Shown: positions 36,769 through 48,890 of the stretch, one piece after another
Position numbering within the stretch: position 1 is the first letter of the stretch
How the letters are laid out: every line of letters begins with the position of its first letter
Notes under the pieces: model-generated
The model's input: only the letters and a program-made list of their open reading frames with translations
Database searches by the model: none
What the model was told of the DNA's origin: nothing
From: Stromatinia cepivora
Taxonomy: Eukaryota > Ascomycota > Leotiomycetes > Helotiales > Sclerotiniaceae
DNA: 64,000 nt
Direction: 5' to 3'
NCBI GenBank assembly: GCA_014898415.1
Contig: RCTD01000037.1
Span: forward strand, 186,001-250,000
Program-made: the position numbers and the translations under genes

Positions 36769-39700
36769 TCATCTTGAAGCCTCTGATTCTACCCTTTCCC
36801 TCCTGACTTTCGTATACATAGACGCAACTGCTTGCGTGGATTGTCCTGGATTAGGCCAGTAGGTCATTACATATTCCCTAGAAAATGTTAGCAAATGCAT
36901 TGTTTAAAATTTGGAAGATAAGAAACCCACCAAAGACTATCCTTCAGTTTATTATCAACTGATCCATCTTTCTTAGGCGCAGTGATGGAGTCAATAAACA
37001 GTCCAGTACTATAAAGCTCCTCTTTCAAAACCCCAGCACGTTCCTTTTTGTTTGGAATGTTTTTGGCTGTGCCATTTTGGAGACGTCGAAGGCTTTCCTT
37101 GATTGGCTTGAAAAGTTTACGGAGCATTTCGTTCTGATCCGGTTCACCGTTGTCGGATTTACGGTACTTAGGACGACGTTCTAGATGTTTCTCATCGTCT
37201 CCATCACTATACTTCCTTTTCGTACCAGGCGTTGAAGAACCATAACCTCCACTTTCCCGACGAGAATCACGCGAATCGTTAACGTTGTGACCACGAGCTC
37301 TATCTCGCTCTCGATCACGACTGTTGTGATCGAATGGTCGAGATGCTTTCTTGATCGGTGGAGCAGGAGAAGCAGAAACGGAGCCTCTTGGCTCGGATCT
37401 TCTGGATCCGCTCCGCTCGTGCTTCTTGTTGTTTCGATGATGGTTCTCCACGGCACGCTTGGCAGCTTGATTATCAGAATACTTGGCTTTCAAGACAGAT
37501 AGAAGATAATCCGCTCGCCTGACCAAGTGAACAGCCCCAGGAGCCTTGGCGACCTTTTCATCTGCCTTGCTTCTTTCTTCTTTCTTGTCTACACGATGTT
37601 CTTCAAGGAACAACTTGTCCCCAAGTCCCAAGTCGGTGTCATCTCTGATCTGGGTCCAAGCACCGTAGCCATGCCTATGAATCCCGACGAGAAGCATGCC
37701 ATCTTCTTTAGCACCCCATTCGCATGAGTAGTGAGCACCTTTGGACGCGTCGGTGACGCGAAAGGTTTTGAAATCGGGGGTGCTTCCGACAACGTCTCTT
37801 AGCATCCTCATTTCACCTGGACGTTCCATGATAGTCTCAGCATTGACTCTCTTTACCCCAGAGTAGTCAAACAATACTGCCTTTCTATCCTTCTTGGTCA
37901 ATGGTTTATTAGTTGCACGCTCCAGTGCTTCGACCCTTTCGTTCTCTTCCTTTAGACGTCTGCTACTCTCTTCGGTAAGGGCTTTCAATGTGGCTTTCAT
38001 CATTTCCTCATCACGGCCCACAAGCCGAGCTTCTTTTACAAGTTCTTCACCACGATCTTCCATTGATCCATATCGAAGATAAGCTTTCATCAAGTTTCTT
38101 GTTTCCTTCTCATTGAGAGGACGCTTCGGGTCCAAACGATTTGCTTGAGCTTCTCTCTTTTCCTCGAGCTCTTCTTGCTTAGCCTGGTCACGCTCGCGCT
38201 TCTTTGCAAGACGTTGCTCTCGCTCGACCTCAGCTGTGTTCTTCATGGCAGCCTTACGCGGCGCATTCTCTTCCACGACCTTAGCGAGGTATTCTTCATG
38301 AGCTCGTTTTTCTTCCTCAGCTTTGATACCCTCCAACTGATCTTTTGGGATAATATCGTCCCATTCCAAGTCAATCTTGACGTCGGTATACTCAAAACTT
38401 CTAAGGAAGTCTTCGCCACCATCTGCAACCATGCCTTCTGGCACTTCAGTCTGGTGCTCTTCGGCATTTTCGAGGACAGAGTCAATGTCTAACTCTTCAA
38501 GTTTTTTCTGGTTTCCAGACTGTTCGAACATCTTCTGGCCTCTCTTTTTGAGTATACGAGAGATATCGTCGGAAGACTTGGGATCATCTATTTTACCGGC
38601 CTTAGCAGCTTTTTCTCGAAGCTCCTTCTTCTCCTTATCAGTGACACCTCGTTGTATGGTAATGAACTCTAGCATCAGCTTGTTGCGAGCACGCTCAAGA
38701 ATCTCTTCTTCAACAGTTTCCTTTGAGACAAGTCTGTAGATGCTCACAGGCTTCTTCTGGCCAATACGATGTGCACGAGCCATGGCTTGCAAATCAGCTT
38801 GGGGATTCCAATCCGAGTCGAAAATTACAACTGTATCAGCCGTCATCAAATTGATACCGAGACCTCCAGCACGAGTGGAGAGAAGAAAGCAGAAGTCATT
38901 GCTATCTTCGGCGTTGAAATGGTCAATGGCTTGACGTCTTGGGCCCGCAGCAACTGTACCATCAAGGCGTTGAAATTGATAGCCACGAAGTTGAAGATAG
39001 TCACCAAGGATATCAAGCATCTTCACCATTTGACTGAAAATCAAAACGCGATGGTTGTCCTTTTTTAGTTTGGCGAGTAATCTGTCAAGAAGCATCATCT
39101 TCCCACTGCTGGCAATCAAGCCCTTCAACTGATCGTCTCGCCTCTCACTACCCTTCAAAATCTTCTCCTCTGCATTGGGGAACATGTAAGGATGATTGCT
39201 GGCCTTTTTGAGTTCCATCATGATGTTTAACAAGGACTGCTTTTGACCTTTAGAACCTTCATTTAAGGCGGCATAATTGCGAGTAAGGATATTCTTGTAG
39301 TAATCCAGCTGAACATCTGATAGCTCGACACGAATGATTTTTTCGCTTTTCGGTGGCAAGTCGTTCTCCACTTTCTGCTTTGTGCGGCGGAGAATGTATG
39401 GCTGAATTTTGGTGGTAAGTGCTGCGATTTTTTCACCAGCAGCTTCATCAGTTAGGTCCATATCATCTTCGATGTCCATTTCACCTGGCATGAGAAAGTC
39501 CATGAGGGCTGACAACTCGCCCAAGGTGTTTTGAACCGGGGTACCGGTGATTAACAAGCGACTGGGAGCCTTAAAATCAAGCAGTTTTACATACAGCTGA
39601 GATTCACGGTTCTTCAGACGATGAGCTTCATCGACCGCCATGAACTGCCACTTTATTTGCGCCAAGAAGGCGGAGTCGGCCAGAATGTACTCATAAGAAG

Positions 39701-41585
39701 TGAGAAGGACGTTGAACTTTGGACGCCTGGGGTTTCCATCGACCAGCAGTTCATACTCACGAATGACCTGGCGTGAAGATTCTTTACCATTGTAGACGAC
39801 ATAGTTGAGACTTGGTGCCCAGTTATCGAAGGTATCAGCCCAAGCAGGAATGGTAGTCAGAGGAACTACGACGAGATGTGGGCCTTCTTGGCCCCTATCA
39901 TTGCGGAGCCAATTCATAAATGCAACAGTCTGGACAGTCTTGCCTAGTCCCATCTCATCAGCGAGAATAACATTCTTGTTCTTGCACCAATTGTACGCCA
40001 GGAAATTGACACCAGTAATTTGGAAATCCCGCAATTGGCCGTTCTTGATGTAATCTGGTTGTTCACGAATAGGGACATGGGGACCTCTAGTATCTGGGTT
40101 TGACTCTTTTCGGTCTGAGACTAAGGATCTAGAGCTGCGATCCAAAAAGTGGTCGATAGCATCTTGAGCTTTCTCGCTAATGAATGAAGCAGTTTCCCAT
40201 GTGCAAGATTCATAGTAAAGACCCTTCCACTTAATGAAGTACTCGGTTTCCTCGTCACCTTCTCGCGAGCCAATAACCCTCTCAACCTTTGTATAGTCCT
40301 CTAGAGCATCTGCGTCGCGCTCTCTATCGAGCATCCACTTTTCTTTTTCTTCTGGTGGTATATCAGCGCCTTGCGTCATGTAAATATCCTCGAGGACAAT
40401 CTTCCGGTAGTAGTTTTCGAGGCGTCTGAATCCACGGACGCCCGCCAAAGATGCTGTAGTCTCCCAAGTTGCGTGGCAGTGTGACTTGCCCTGCCACTTG
40501 ATGTAGTAGTCGAAATCATCCTTTGTGAGGTCTTCATCTTTTCCATCTTTACCATCTTTGATCTTGTGCTTTAATACGACATCAATATATGGCGAGGTGT
40601 CTTCAACATCTTCTGCCCATTGGTTTGGTGTCATCATTTCAGATTCATCCTCAAGGTCGGGATCACTTTCTTGGTAAGCACCAGTCGTGACTTGTGCAGC
40701 ACGTCGACTGTTCCACCTCTTCTCTTGGTATTGCGGAGCGAGATTGCCGGATTCTAGTTGGCGACGGCGATTCTTTTTGGTGGTATTTCGTGCTCGTAAA
40801 CTACCATAAGTATCGGTTTCGTCTGTATCAGAAGCAGTTGCAGATTGCAGAGCTGGCGTCTGGCGTTTGGAAGCTGCGTATGACATTAGCACTCTGCGAC
40901 AACCAAATTTATCCGCGATAAGGAAGGCACCTACATTGTTGGGAGCGCTCTGGCTTCCTACGCTTATTTCTATGAGCTGCAACGGCATCGGAATCTTCCT
41001 CTTCCTCCTCCTCATCAGACTCGACCTATAATAATCAGCACTTGTATCTAATTGTATTGCATGCTGCAAAGGAATGTGATAAATCGGGACGACATACAAT
41101 AGTTCGAGTTTGTACTGGACGCGCCTATAGTTGCAAAAATTCGTTAGCATTAGTTCTGGCGGATACGGATTGAAATGGCCTACGCTTCTTCGTAAGCCGT
41201 ATAGTTCGGGATTCTCTAGCATGTACCGATCTTGATCCATGCCTCCTGACTTGCGTTTAGCAGGACGCGATGACTCGACAGTGCTCGAACGCTCCGATCG
41301 TTGGCCATTGAAAGCTGCTGCTGCAAGAGTGTCTTCTTCATCAAAGTCTGCATCATCAGATTGTTCCTGATCTTCGGGCGACGAGTCTTCAGAGGCATCA
41401 GAATCTTGAGCACCAAACTCTGGTTGGTGGTTTGAGGGGGCCGGCGACGGTTCGTCGACGGTAGGGTTGCCAACATCGGACAGTTCGGACTCGCTTTCGC
41501 CCGGGGCGTCATCATTCGATGGCGAAGATCTTGCGAATGATTCATCGCGTCCATTGGACATATGTAACGGGGATATCGAGTTCAT
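36769..41585 (-). CDS. CHD1: CHD1 ATP-dependent chromatin remodeller
   Basis: Five exons on the minus strand: 41184-41585, 41098-41124 (27 nt), 40935-41025, 36931-40891 and 36769-36877, summing to 4590 nt (1529 aa). CHD1 slides and spaces nucleosomes during transcription. Order of parts: an acidic Ser-rich N-terminus; a KRRKPERSQ stretch; two chromodomains (around YYIKWQGKSHCHATWE and YFIKWKGLYYESCTWE); a SNF2 ATPase with ADEMGLGKT (Walker A), DEAH and the helicase C half with LSTRAGGLGINL and ARAHRIGQ; a SANT/SLIDE-like part; and the C-terminal CHD1 domain (LRKLFKPIKESL). The last exon completes that domain (EYVMTYWPNPGQ) and removes a false 36888 stop. The intron at 40892-40934 is only 43 nt. 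An upstream open frame to 41873 is probably leader sequence. The start could also be ATG 41561. Confidence 0.88.
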
Positions 41586-42911
41586 GACTTCGATTGTATC
41601 CTGCGGGGCTGCGACGACGATATTAGCTACTATGAACGTTATGACCTCATGATTGTGTGCAGTGAAAACTCTGACAATCACACGAATGTCTAGGGAAAGA
41701 GTCCGCGATCCTATATACACCGCGATTGCAGAGAACACAGCAAAAAGGGTATGCTGAATGTCATCGGCGCATTCTCGTGTGCTTGACGTCAATCTCGCGA
41801 TGAAGGGCGATGAAATGACACCGGTCGATTGAGGCCAGCTCAGAGAGCATTTGTGTGCCAAAGTACGTGACAAGGGGAAGAAAGCAGCAACAGAAGAGTG
41901 ATATGAGCGAAGACCATGAAATTCTATACGGTCTGAAGACTGTACAAGGAGATATGAAGATGGAAATGATGGCAGTCGAGGATGGCAGATTCATTATGAC
42001 CTTGGGTATATGTACACCATGTTTTGTGTGAAATTTGTGGGAGAACTGGAAAACTTACAAGCCATATTTAAAAAGGCCCCCCTGATATGAAAATAATTAA
42101 GACACAATCGGTGAAATGAAGAGTATAAAGTTAAACAATGTTGTGGTGTTGGAGACTTCGGACGTTAAAATTGGAGAGCGGATCTGGAGGTCTACAATCA
42201 ATGATGAATTTCCACATTGATTGACATGAGCAGCTGGTCAGAATATGATTGTAGGCTACCGTAGTTAACCGAGCAGAACTAGGCGATTTAAGGTAGTTTC
42301 ACGTGATATATGACTGTACTTTTGCGCTGGGACTCCAGGCTAAGAAAGTAAACCCTATTAGAATGAAACCATCGAGATCAAAAAACACTTTCTTTTCGTT
42401 ATAATGTTATAATATCATACCTTATCAATAGATGAACTTCATGAAATTAGCGTTACTTATAAATAAGGGAGGAATGGATAGATCTCTTTTAGTTTTGTAT
42501 AAAAATCTTGAATGATTGATTTGATATATAATTTTGAAAATGAGAGATGATTTTGAGCTGATTTATTATGTTCATTTGAATTGGTATCTTCATTGTTCTC
42601 TAGGCTCTAGTGGGTACAGCGGCAGTCATACCTATGAAACTTGTTCTCCCCAACCAATAATATTTATTGTGTAATAATTGTGATCTAACACTAAAGACTT
42701 TTTAACCTTTCCACCATCATATTAAAATACTTATCTACTGATTGATCAGACCTCATTCCCATCTGCAAGTCTCATAACTGTACACCATTTTCAGTCTTGC
42801 ACAAGAAAAAGAAGCACAAGCTCATCATAATCTGCAGATTCTTCGCAAAACTTTGTTATTTCTCTTTTTACAACAAATTTCTAGTGCTCTGTGAGAGCAA
42901 CAGCATCCAAG
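41586..42911. promoter_or_regulatory. Divergent region between CHD1 and RLI1
   Basis: This 1.3-kb gap has no gene and holds both promoters and the 5' leaders. An intron-like acceptor (CCCCGCAG) lies just upstream of the CHD1 start on the minus strand, suggesting a spliced CHD1 leader. Confidence 0.45.
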
Positions 42912-45199
42912 ATGTCTGACAAACTTACCCGGTATGCAGTTCTTATCCTGGTTACAATACAATGTTGCGCGAACATTACATTTCCTACTTCTGCCATATT
43001 CAAAAACTACACATTGAATGATTTGCTGATCCGATCACTTCTAGTATTGCTATCATCAGTACTGACAAGGTGCGACAAATTCTGCGTTGAGCTCTGCCCC
43101 ACCACATACCCCGCCATATGAATATCACTGACAATATCCACCATCTAAATAGTGCAAGCCCAAGGTAAATATACTCATCTATTCTTCTCCGCATATTCTG
43201 CAAGTTACTAATCATATATTTACAGAAATGTAGACAAGAATGCAAGAAATCCTGCCCGGTCGTTCGAAGTGGTCGCCTCTGTATCGAAGTTACCCCTGAG
43301 TCGAAAATTGCCTTCATCTCGGAGAATCTTTGCATTGGATGTGGTATCTGTCCTAAGAAGTGTCCATTTGGTGCTATCAATATTATCAATTTGCCGACAA
43401 ATTTGGAGTCTCACGTAACTCATCGATACTCTGCCAACAGTTTCAAGCTGCACAGATTGCCTACACCACGTCCAGGGCAAGTTTTGGGATTGGTTGGTTC
43501 CAACGGTATTGGAAAGAGTACAGCACTCAAGATTCTCAGTGGAAAATTGAAGCCAAATTTGGGCAGATATGACAACCCACCGGACTGGCAAGATGTTATC
43601 AAGTACTTCCGTGGTTCTGAATTGCAAAGTATGTTGCTTAAGTTTCTAATAATTCCTGATATGCGCTTACACCAGTGTAGACTATTTCACCAAGATTTTG
43701 GAAGATGATTTGAAAGCGATTGTGAAGCCCCAATATGTCGACAGAATTCCAAGAGCAATCAAGGGACCAGATAAGACTGTGCGAGGTTTGATCGAAGGCG
43801 TTGCAACAATGGATAACTTCAAGGAGGTCTGCGACATTTTAGGTATGTTTTAATGCCATATATGCATTTTGGTACTACTGACACAGCTTTAGAATTAAAT
43901 CACATTATGGACCGAGATGTCAATCTCTTATCCGGTGGAGAATTACAAAGATTTGCAATTGCAACCGTTTGTGTACAGCAAGCCGATGTGTAAGTGGTGT
44001 TCACAGAGCTTTCATGAGTTCTTACTGACTATAATTAGCTACATGTTTGATGAGCCCTCTTCCTACCTAGATGTAAAGCAACGTCTTAGCGCTGCTCAAA
44101 TCATTCGATCATTGTTGCGACCTAATGATTATGTCATTTGCGTTGAGCACGATCTTTCAGTATTGGATTACTTGTCGGATTTCATCTGCGTACTCTACGG
44201 AAAACCCGCCGTCTACGGTGTTGTGACTCTCCCAGCCTCTGTCAGAGAAGGCATCAATATCTTCTTGGATGGTAACATCCCAACTGAGAACTTGCGATTC
44301 CGAGAGGAGTCTTTAACATTTAAGATTGCCGAGGCGGCCGATGAATTCATGGCAGACAGATCTAGAGCATTCCAATACCCATCCATGGAAAAGACTCTTG
44401 GCAACTTCCACTTGTCCATTGAGGCAGGAGATTTCACCGATTCTGAAATCGTCGTCATGATGGGGGAGAACGGTACTGGTAAGACCACTTTTTGTAAAAT
44501 GCTTGCCGGTGCTACTCAACCCGATGGCAATCAAAAGGTTCCAGGAATGAAGGTCAGCATGAAGCCTCAAAAGATCACGCCTAAATTTGAGGGAACAGTC
44601 AGACAATTGTTTTTCAAGAAGATCAAGACTGCCTTCCTCCTGCCTCAATTCCAAACGGATGTCGTTAAGCCCCTTAAGCTCGAAGAATTTATCGATCAAG
44701 AAGTGAAGACCTTGTCCGGAGGAGAATTGCAACGTGTGGCTATCGTCCTTGCACTTGGTATACCCGCCGATATCTACCTCATTGATGAACCGTCTGCGTA
44801 CCTCGATTCCGAACAGCGTATTATTGCCGCCCGTGTCATTAAGAGATTCATCATGCACTCGAAGAAGACTGCTTTCATCGTCGAGCACGATTTCATCATG
44901 GCTACTTACCTCGCTGATCGTGTTATTGTCTTTGACGGCAAGCCTGGTATCGATGCTCGCGCGAACACCCCTGAGTCATTACTCACTGGTTGCAACAAGT
45001 TCTTGAAGAACCTCGATGTCACTTTCCGTCGTGATCCAAGTAACTACAGACCTCGTATCAACAAGCTCAATTCCCAATTGGATCAGGAACAGAAGTTGAA
45101 CGGTAACTACGTAAGTATCATCGCCTATGAGTCACGAGCCTCGTCACTAACATTATCTAGTTCTTCTTGGATGAGGATGACAAAGCTGCTACTAGTTAA
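42912..45199 (+). CDS. RLI1: RLI1/ABCE1 ribosome recycling ATPase
   Basis: Eight exons: 42912-42931, 43045-43069, 43153-43164 (12 nt), 43226-43628, 43681-43842, 43893-43989, 44039-45110 and 45161-45199. They sum to 1830 nt, 609 aa, the normal length of the family. Rli1 splits ribosomes into subunits after termination and acts in initiation. The N-terminal iron-sulphur domain is intact after splicing ([15 protein letters not shown], then [15 protein letters not shown]). The first ATPase cassette has [21 protein letters not shown] and [10 protein letters not shown]. The second has [21 protein letters not shown] and [10 protein letters not shown]. The C-terminus [12 protein letters not shown] lies in the last small exon; reading through the last intron gives a false longer tail to 45350. 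Confidence 0.95.
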
Positions 45200-45920
45200 A
45201 GGCGTCTTTGGGAATGATTCACTTCCTCCCCCTAAAAATGCATCGCATGGCGTTAAGGGGTCGGCATTTCAGGAGCCTGGGAAAAGTGATAGGCAAGGCA
45301 TGGTAATGGAAGAAGGGTCTTCCGACCAGGATGATGATCCAGGCGGCTAACAAAGGCGACGACAGTCTATCCTCTTGATGTCTGGTCCTACTTTGATGAT
45401 CACCAAAATTTGAAGGATATACGGTGTATAGTGTGATTCATTGAAGTAGATTGAGGGGCATTGGAAGGCCTTGGATGACTGTCGTCAAGATGGGTGCAAT
45501 CACGGGTCGCATTGTTGCAGGCGAACAGGCACCATGCAATATGGTTGCAATTCAATTCATAGAACATGGCATTGGAAGACGCTTATTATTTTACATATTG
45601 AATGATATCTGAGCGTTTTTACGCAGGAAGGATATTGAGTGCGAAGAATCAATAAATAGAAGAAAACAATACACACCGAATTTTTCATGCTCTCCCCATT
45701 CTTCTCCTTCATTTTACCCCCCTTGATCTCGTTGCTCAAACTCGAGCAATAAAACTCGTTTGCTGAATACAATGTGGTCGAAAACTGCCTGCTTGCCAAT
45801 ATCATCAAGCCAAAAAGAGAAGTACGGTGCGTGCGGATACGTACAGATATGGCGAATTTTCTTCAGTTTGATTGGTGCATGATGACCTTGACCATTAAAA
45901 AAGAGGTTCAATTAATTCCT
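45200..45920. other. 3' intergenic region RLI1 / PRP40
   Basis: This 0.7-kb gap lies between convergent genes. No coding sequence is seen; open frames here are extensions or shadows of the flanking genes. Confidence 0.5.
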
Positions 45921-48593
45921 CTATTCTTCCTCGATTTCGCCTTCCTCGCTACCCGAATGGACAGCAGGATCTTCCTTGGCGGTGATTTTCGCAGCCGGTG
46001 GTGTCCTAGTCCTGTGACGCCGTTCACGTGGGGGAACTGGGGAGCGCTCACGTTGTTTAGGTGTGTTTTCCCTTCTGGTTCTCTGTTTTCGGAATTTATG
46101 TTAGTTTCGAATTTTATAGACAATAGTTTTGAGTAGAAGAGGAATAAATAACAAGGCAACGTTACTAACCTTACTATCCCTGCGAATATCTGCTTCACTT
46201 TCTCTCCTTTTTCTTGGTGCACTTGATCGTTCATCGCCGTAAGGCAACTCATCAATGCTACCTCGAGGATCCCCGCGTCTTCTGTAGAGCTTCTCTCTCT
46301 CGTCCTCGCGATCTCTCCTTTCTCGCTCGTAATGACTCATTGAATCTTCTCGTCTACTGCGAGGTTTGTCGAGATCACGATCCCGCATCAGTCTATCACG
46401 CTCGCGTTCACGATCATGGATATCAGGATCACGCCTATCACGACGACTTGGGGAAAGTAAGGTGTCAGCCATGCCACCTTTTCGGTAGTTCTTTTCGCGG
46501 TCTGCAATAGCTTTTCGTCTGTCTGCTTCATATGCATCAGGTTCTGGTGAGCGGCTACGCCTATCATGACGAGCGGAGCCACGATGTCCTCGCTCTCGTT
46601 CTCGTTCGCGGTCTTTGTGAGTTGGACGATCGACTGAAGCTCTATCACGGCGCTTGCTACGATCCTTCTCGGTATCTTCTTCTTTTTCTTTAAGACGACG
46701 AATTACCTTATCGAAAGCAGAGCGCCGAAGTTCATCTGTTGGTACGGCAAGGTATTCTTCCGATCCTTCGAAACGAGAGCGAACTCGCTCGTACTCATCG
46801 CCAATGCGAACAGGAGGCTCGAGATGCTTAATATAAGATCTCAAGTTATCCACAGCTCGGCGTTGATGGCGTTCTGCTTGATGCTTGTCATCTTCATTTC
46901 TTCGAGAAATCTTTTCACGTAACTATTCAAGGTTAGCTAAGGGTAGTTTGTGGTAAGGAAAGGGTACTGACGCGATCAAATATTAGCAACAATGAGTCTC
47001 GGTCAATGTTAGCAGTTCTTCGATCATTCTGCATTAATGCTAGGAACTCTTCAAATGGAGTCTTTTGCTGGATTTCAAACCGTTTATCCTGGCAAATGGT
47101 CAGTTGAGTTTGATCACATTAAGAGCCTACCGAACTTACATCAAGAACATCCAATACATCATTTCGTGTGCTACGCAATGCGCGTTCTTCTTCCTCAACC
47201 ACATCCCAAAATAGGTCCAGAGGAGAAGATCCTGACTGACCCAACATAGCAACGTACCTGTCATCATTCTCAATCAAAGGATGAATTTGACTCCATTTTG
47301 ATCCTGCCTTAATTTTGTTTCCAGCTTTAAGCTCTCGCAAAAGACCTATGAACCGATCTCGATTCTGACGCTCTCTCCTTAGCTTTTGAGTCTTCTGCTG
47401 TTGTCGAACATCATTGAATGTCTTTTCAAGAGATTTGATGTGGTTCTCAAATGCTGTCAACATATCCGATTTGCTGAGTGTCTTAAATTTCTCATCACCT
47501 TGGAAACGTGGATGTGACTGGATGATACCTTGTGCTTCTGACCATCTTGTATATGGTTCAAGATTTAAACCTTTTAAAAGATCAACGAGATCGTCCATCG
47601 CTGCCTTTCTCGTTGCGACCTCTTTTTCCATATTCGCCCTCTTAAGTTCCATGATATAACCTTGAAATAATTGACGTCTTTCATCGTCGTCATTCGAGGA
47701 ACGGAAAATCGTCTCCCCTTCGATGATAGGTCGAGCTGTCTTCCATCGGGTGTAGTGTTTAATTTCTGGGTGGCTTCTCAGCATAGTAGCAAAATCAGAA
47801 CTGAGCTTCTCAAGCCTCTCCTTTGCACGATCCTTTTCTTGCAGGCGAACCTCAACAGCATACTTCTCAAACGCAGCCTTTCGATCCTTGGGGTCTTTGA
47901 GAGCTCGGTATTGAGAATCCTTGATAATTGATCGCATAACTTCTTCCCACGTAAGGTCAGGTTTAACATTGTGTCGCTTCAACAGCTTGAGGAAAGCTGC
48001 TTCTGCTTCTTCAAAAGTAGAATAATCGGGATCGTTGTTAGCAGGTACAAAAGCTTGGGCGCGACTTCCATTAACATCATTGCCATATGCAATTTGACGA
48101 GCTTCTCCTAAAGGTTCTCTATCTCGTGGTTGGTCATACTGAGACGCCGAAAAGCCACCTCCTGCGACGAAGGTTGGCACTCTATGGGATCAAAGTTAGA
48201 ATTACAATAATTGCGTTTCTCAAGAAATACATACGATGCAGCAGCAACTGCCGGCGATGCGGTCTCTTTTGACAAAGCCTCCTTGTATACATCTGGCATT
48301 TCCCATGAGCTTTGCTTCGTCTCAGTGTTATACCAATATTTCCTCCCTCCTTCGGCCGTGTACTCTTTCCATGGTTGATTCGATAGCGCACGCTGCGAAA
48401 CTTGTCAGTAAAAGCCATATGATGAATGATCGTACGGAGGGAAGAATTATACCTCTGCAGGTGTCATCAAATCTTCGGGTTTGGTCCATTGCGTCGCCTT
48501 TGTAATAGTGTTGTAGTAGTAAACTCGTCCATCTGCATTTCGTGCTTCCTGCCAGAGCGCAGAGGCAGCTGCGTGACCATTAACACCGTTCAT
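45921..48593 (-). CDS. PRP40: PRP40 U1 snRNP splicing factor
   Basis: Six exons on the minus strand: 48453-48593, 48235-48392, 47140-48181, 46972-47088, 46170-46922 and 45921-46082, summing to 2373 nt (790 aa). Prp40 belongs to the U1 snRNP and bridges the 5' splice site and the branch-point factors. Two WW domains lie at residues about 10-40 and 50-80 ([15 protein letters not shown]...[21 protein letters not shown]...SSWEMP). Several FF domains follow ([12 protein letters not shown]...[32 protein letters not shown]). The C-terminal 230 residues are rich in Arg, Asp, Glu and Ser, an RS/RED-like tail, ending EGEIEEE. The true stop is at 45921; the frame through the last intron is a false end. 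ATG 48593 is chosen because the WW domain begins soon after. Confidence 0.93.
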
Positions 48594-48890
48594 ATTGATG
48601 AAACTGAAGTCGAAATAGCGAATTCGTGGTTGAGTGTTACCAAAAGCAAGGATGAAGATCGCATTTGTCAATTCCAAAAAAAAAGGTTCGCGGTTTTGCT
48701 CGGCCGCTATTTAGCGCGTTTTCCATGGGAAGCTACTGTAACTAACTACCTAGGTACCCAGCCAGTACTCCCTTCAACTTTCTAATGTCATAATAAAACA
48801 CATTCAGTTATTCAACAAATTATGCGGTTTACAAATATATAATAAGTAACAATCTACTCATTTTATGTTTCTTTTAAAGCTTCAATCATA
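48594..48890. promoter_or_regulatory. Short divergent promoter, PRP40 / TRS65-like
   Basis: Only 297 bp separate the two divergent start codons, so the promoters must overlap. It contains a CTACCTAGGTACC-like palindromic stretch at about 48747-48760. No operator is assigned. Confidence 0.5.

Noticed and set aside
41586..41873. N-terminal extension of CHD1 (96 more residues)
   Set aside because: The sequence has no CHD1 character, and an intron-like acceptor lies just upstream of the chosen ATG, so it is probably leader sequence.
45200..45350. C-terminal extension of RLI1
   Set aside because: It appears only if the last intron (45111-45160) is read through. Splicing gives the expected [12 protein letters not shown] end and normal length.
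45908..46169. Alternative PRP40 C-terminus in the frame ending at 45908
   Set aside because: It crosses an intron. The spliced frame gives an Arg/Glu-rich tail ending EGEIEEE with stop at 45921.
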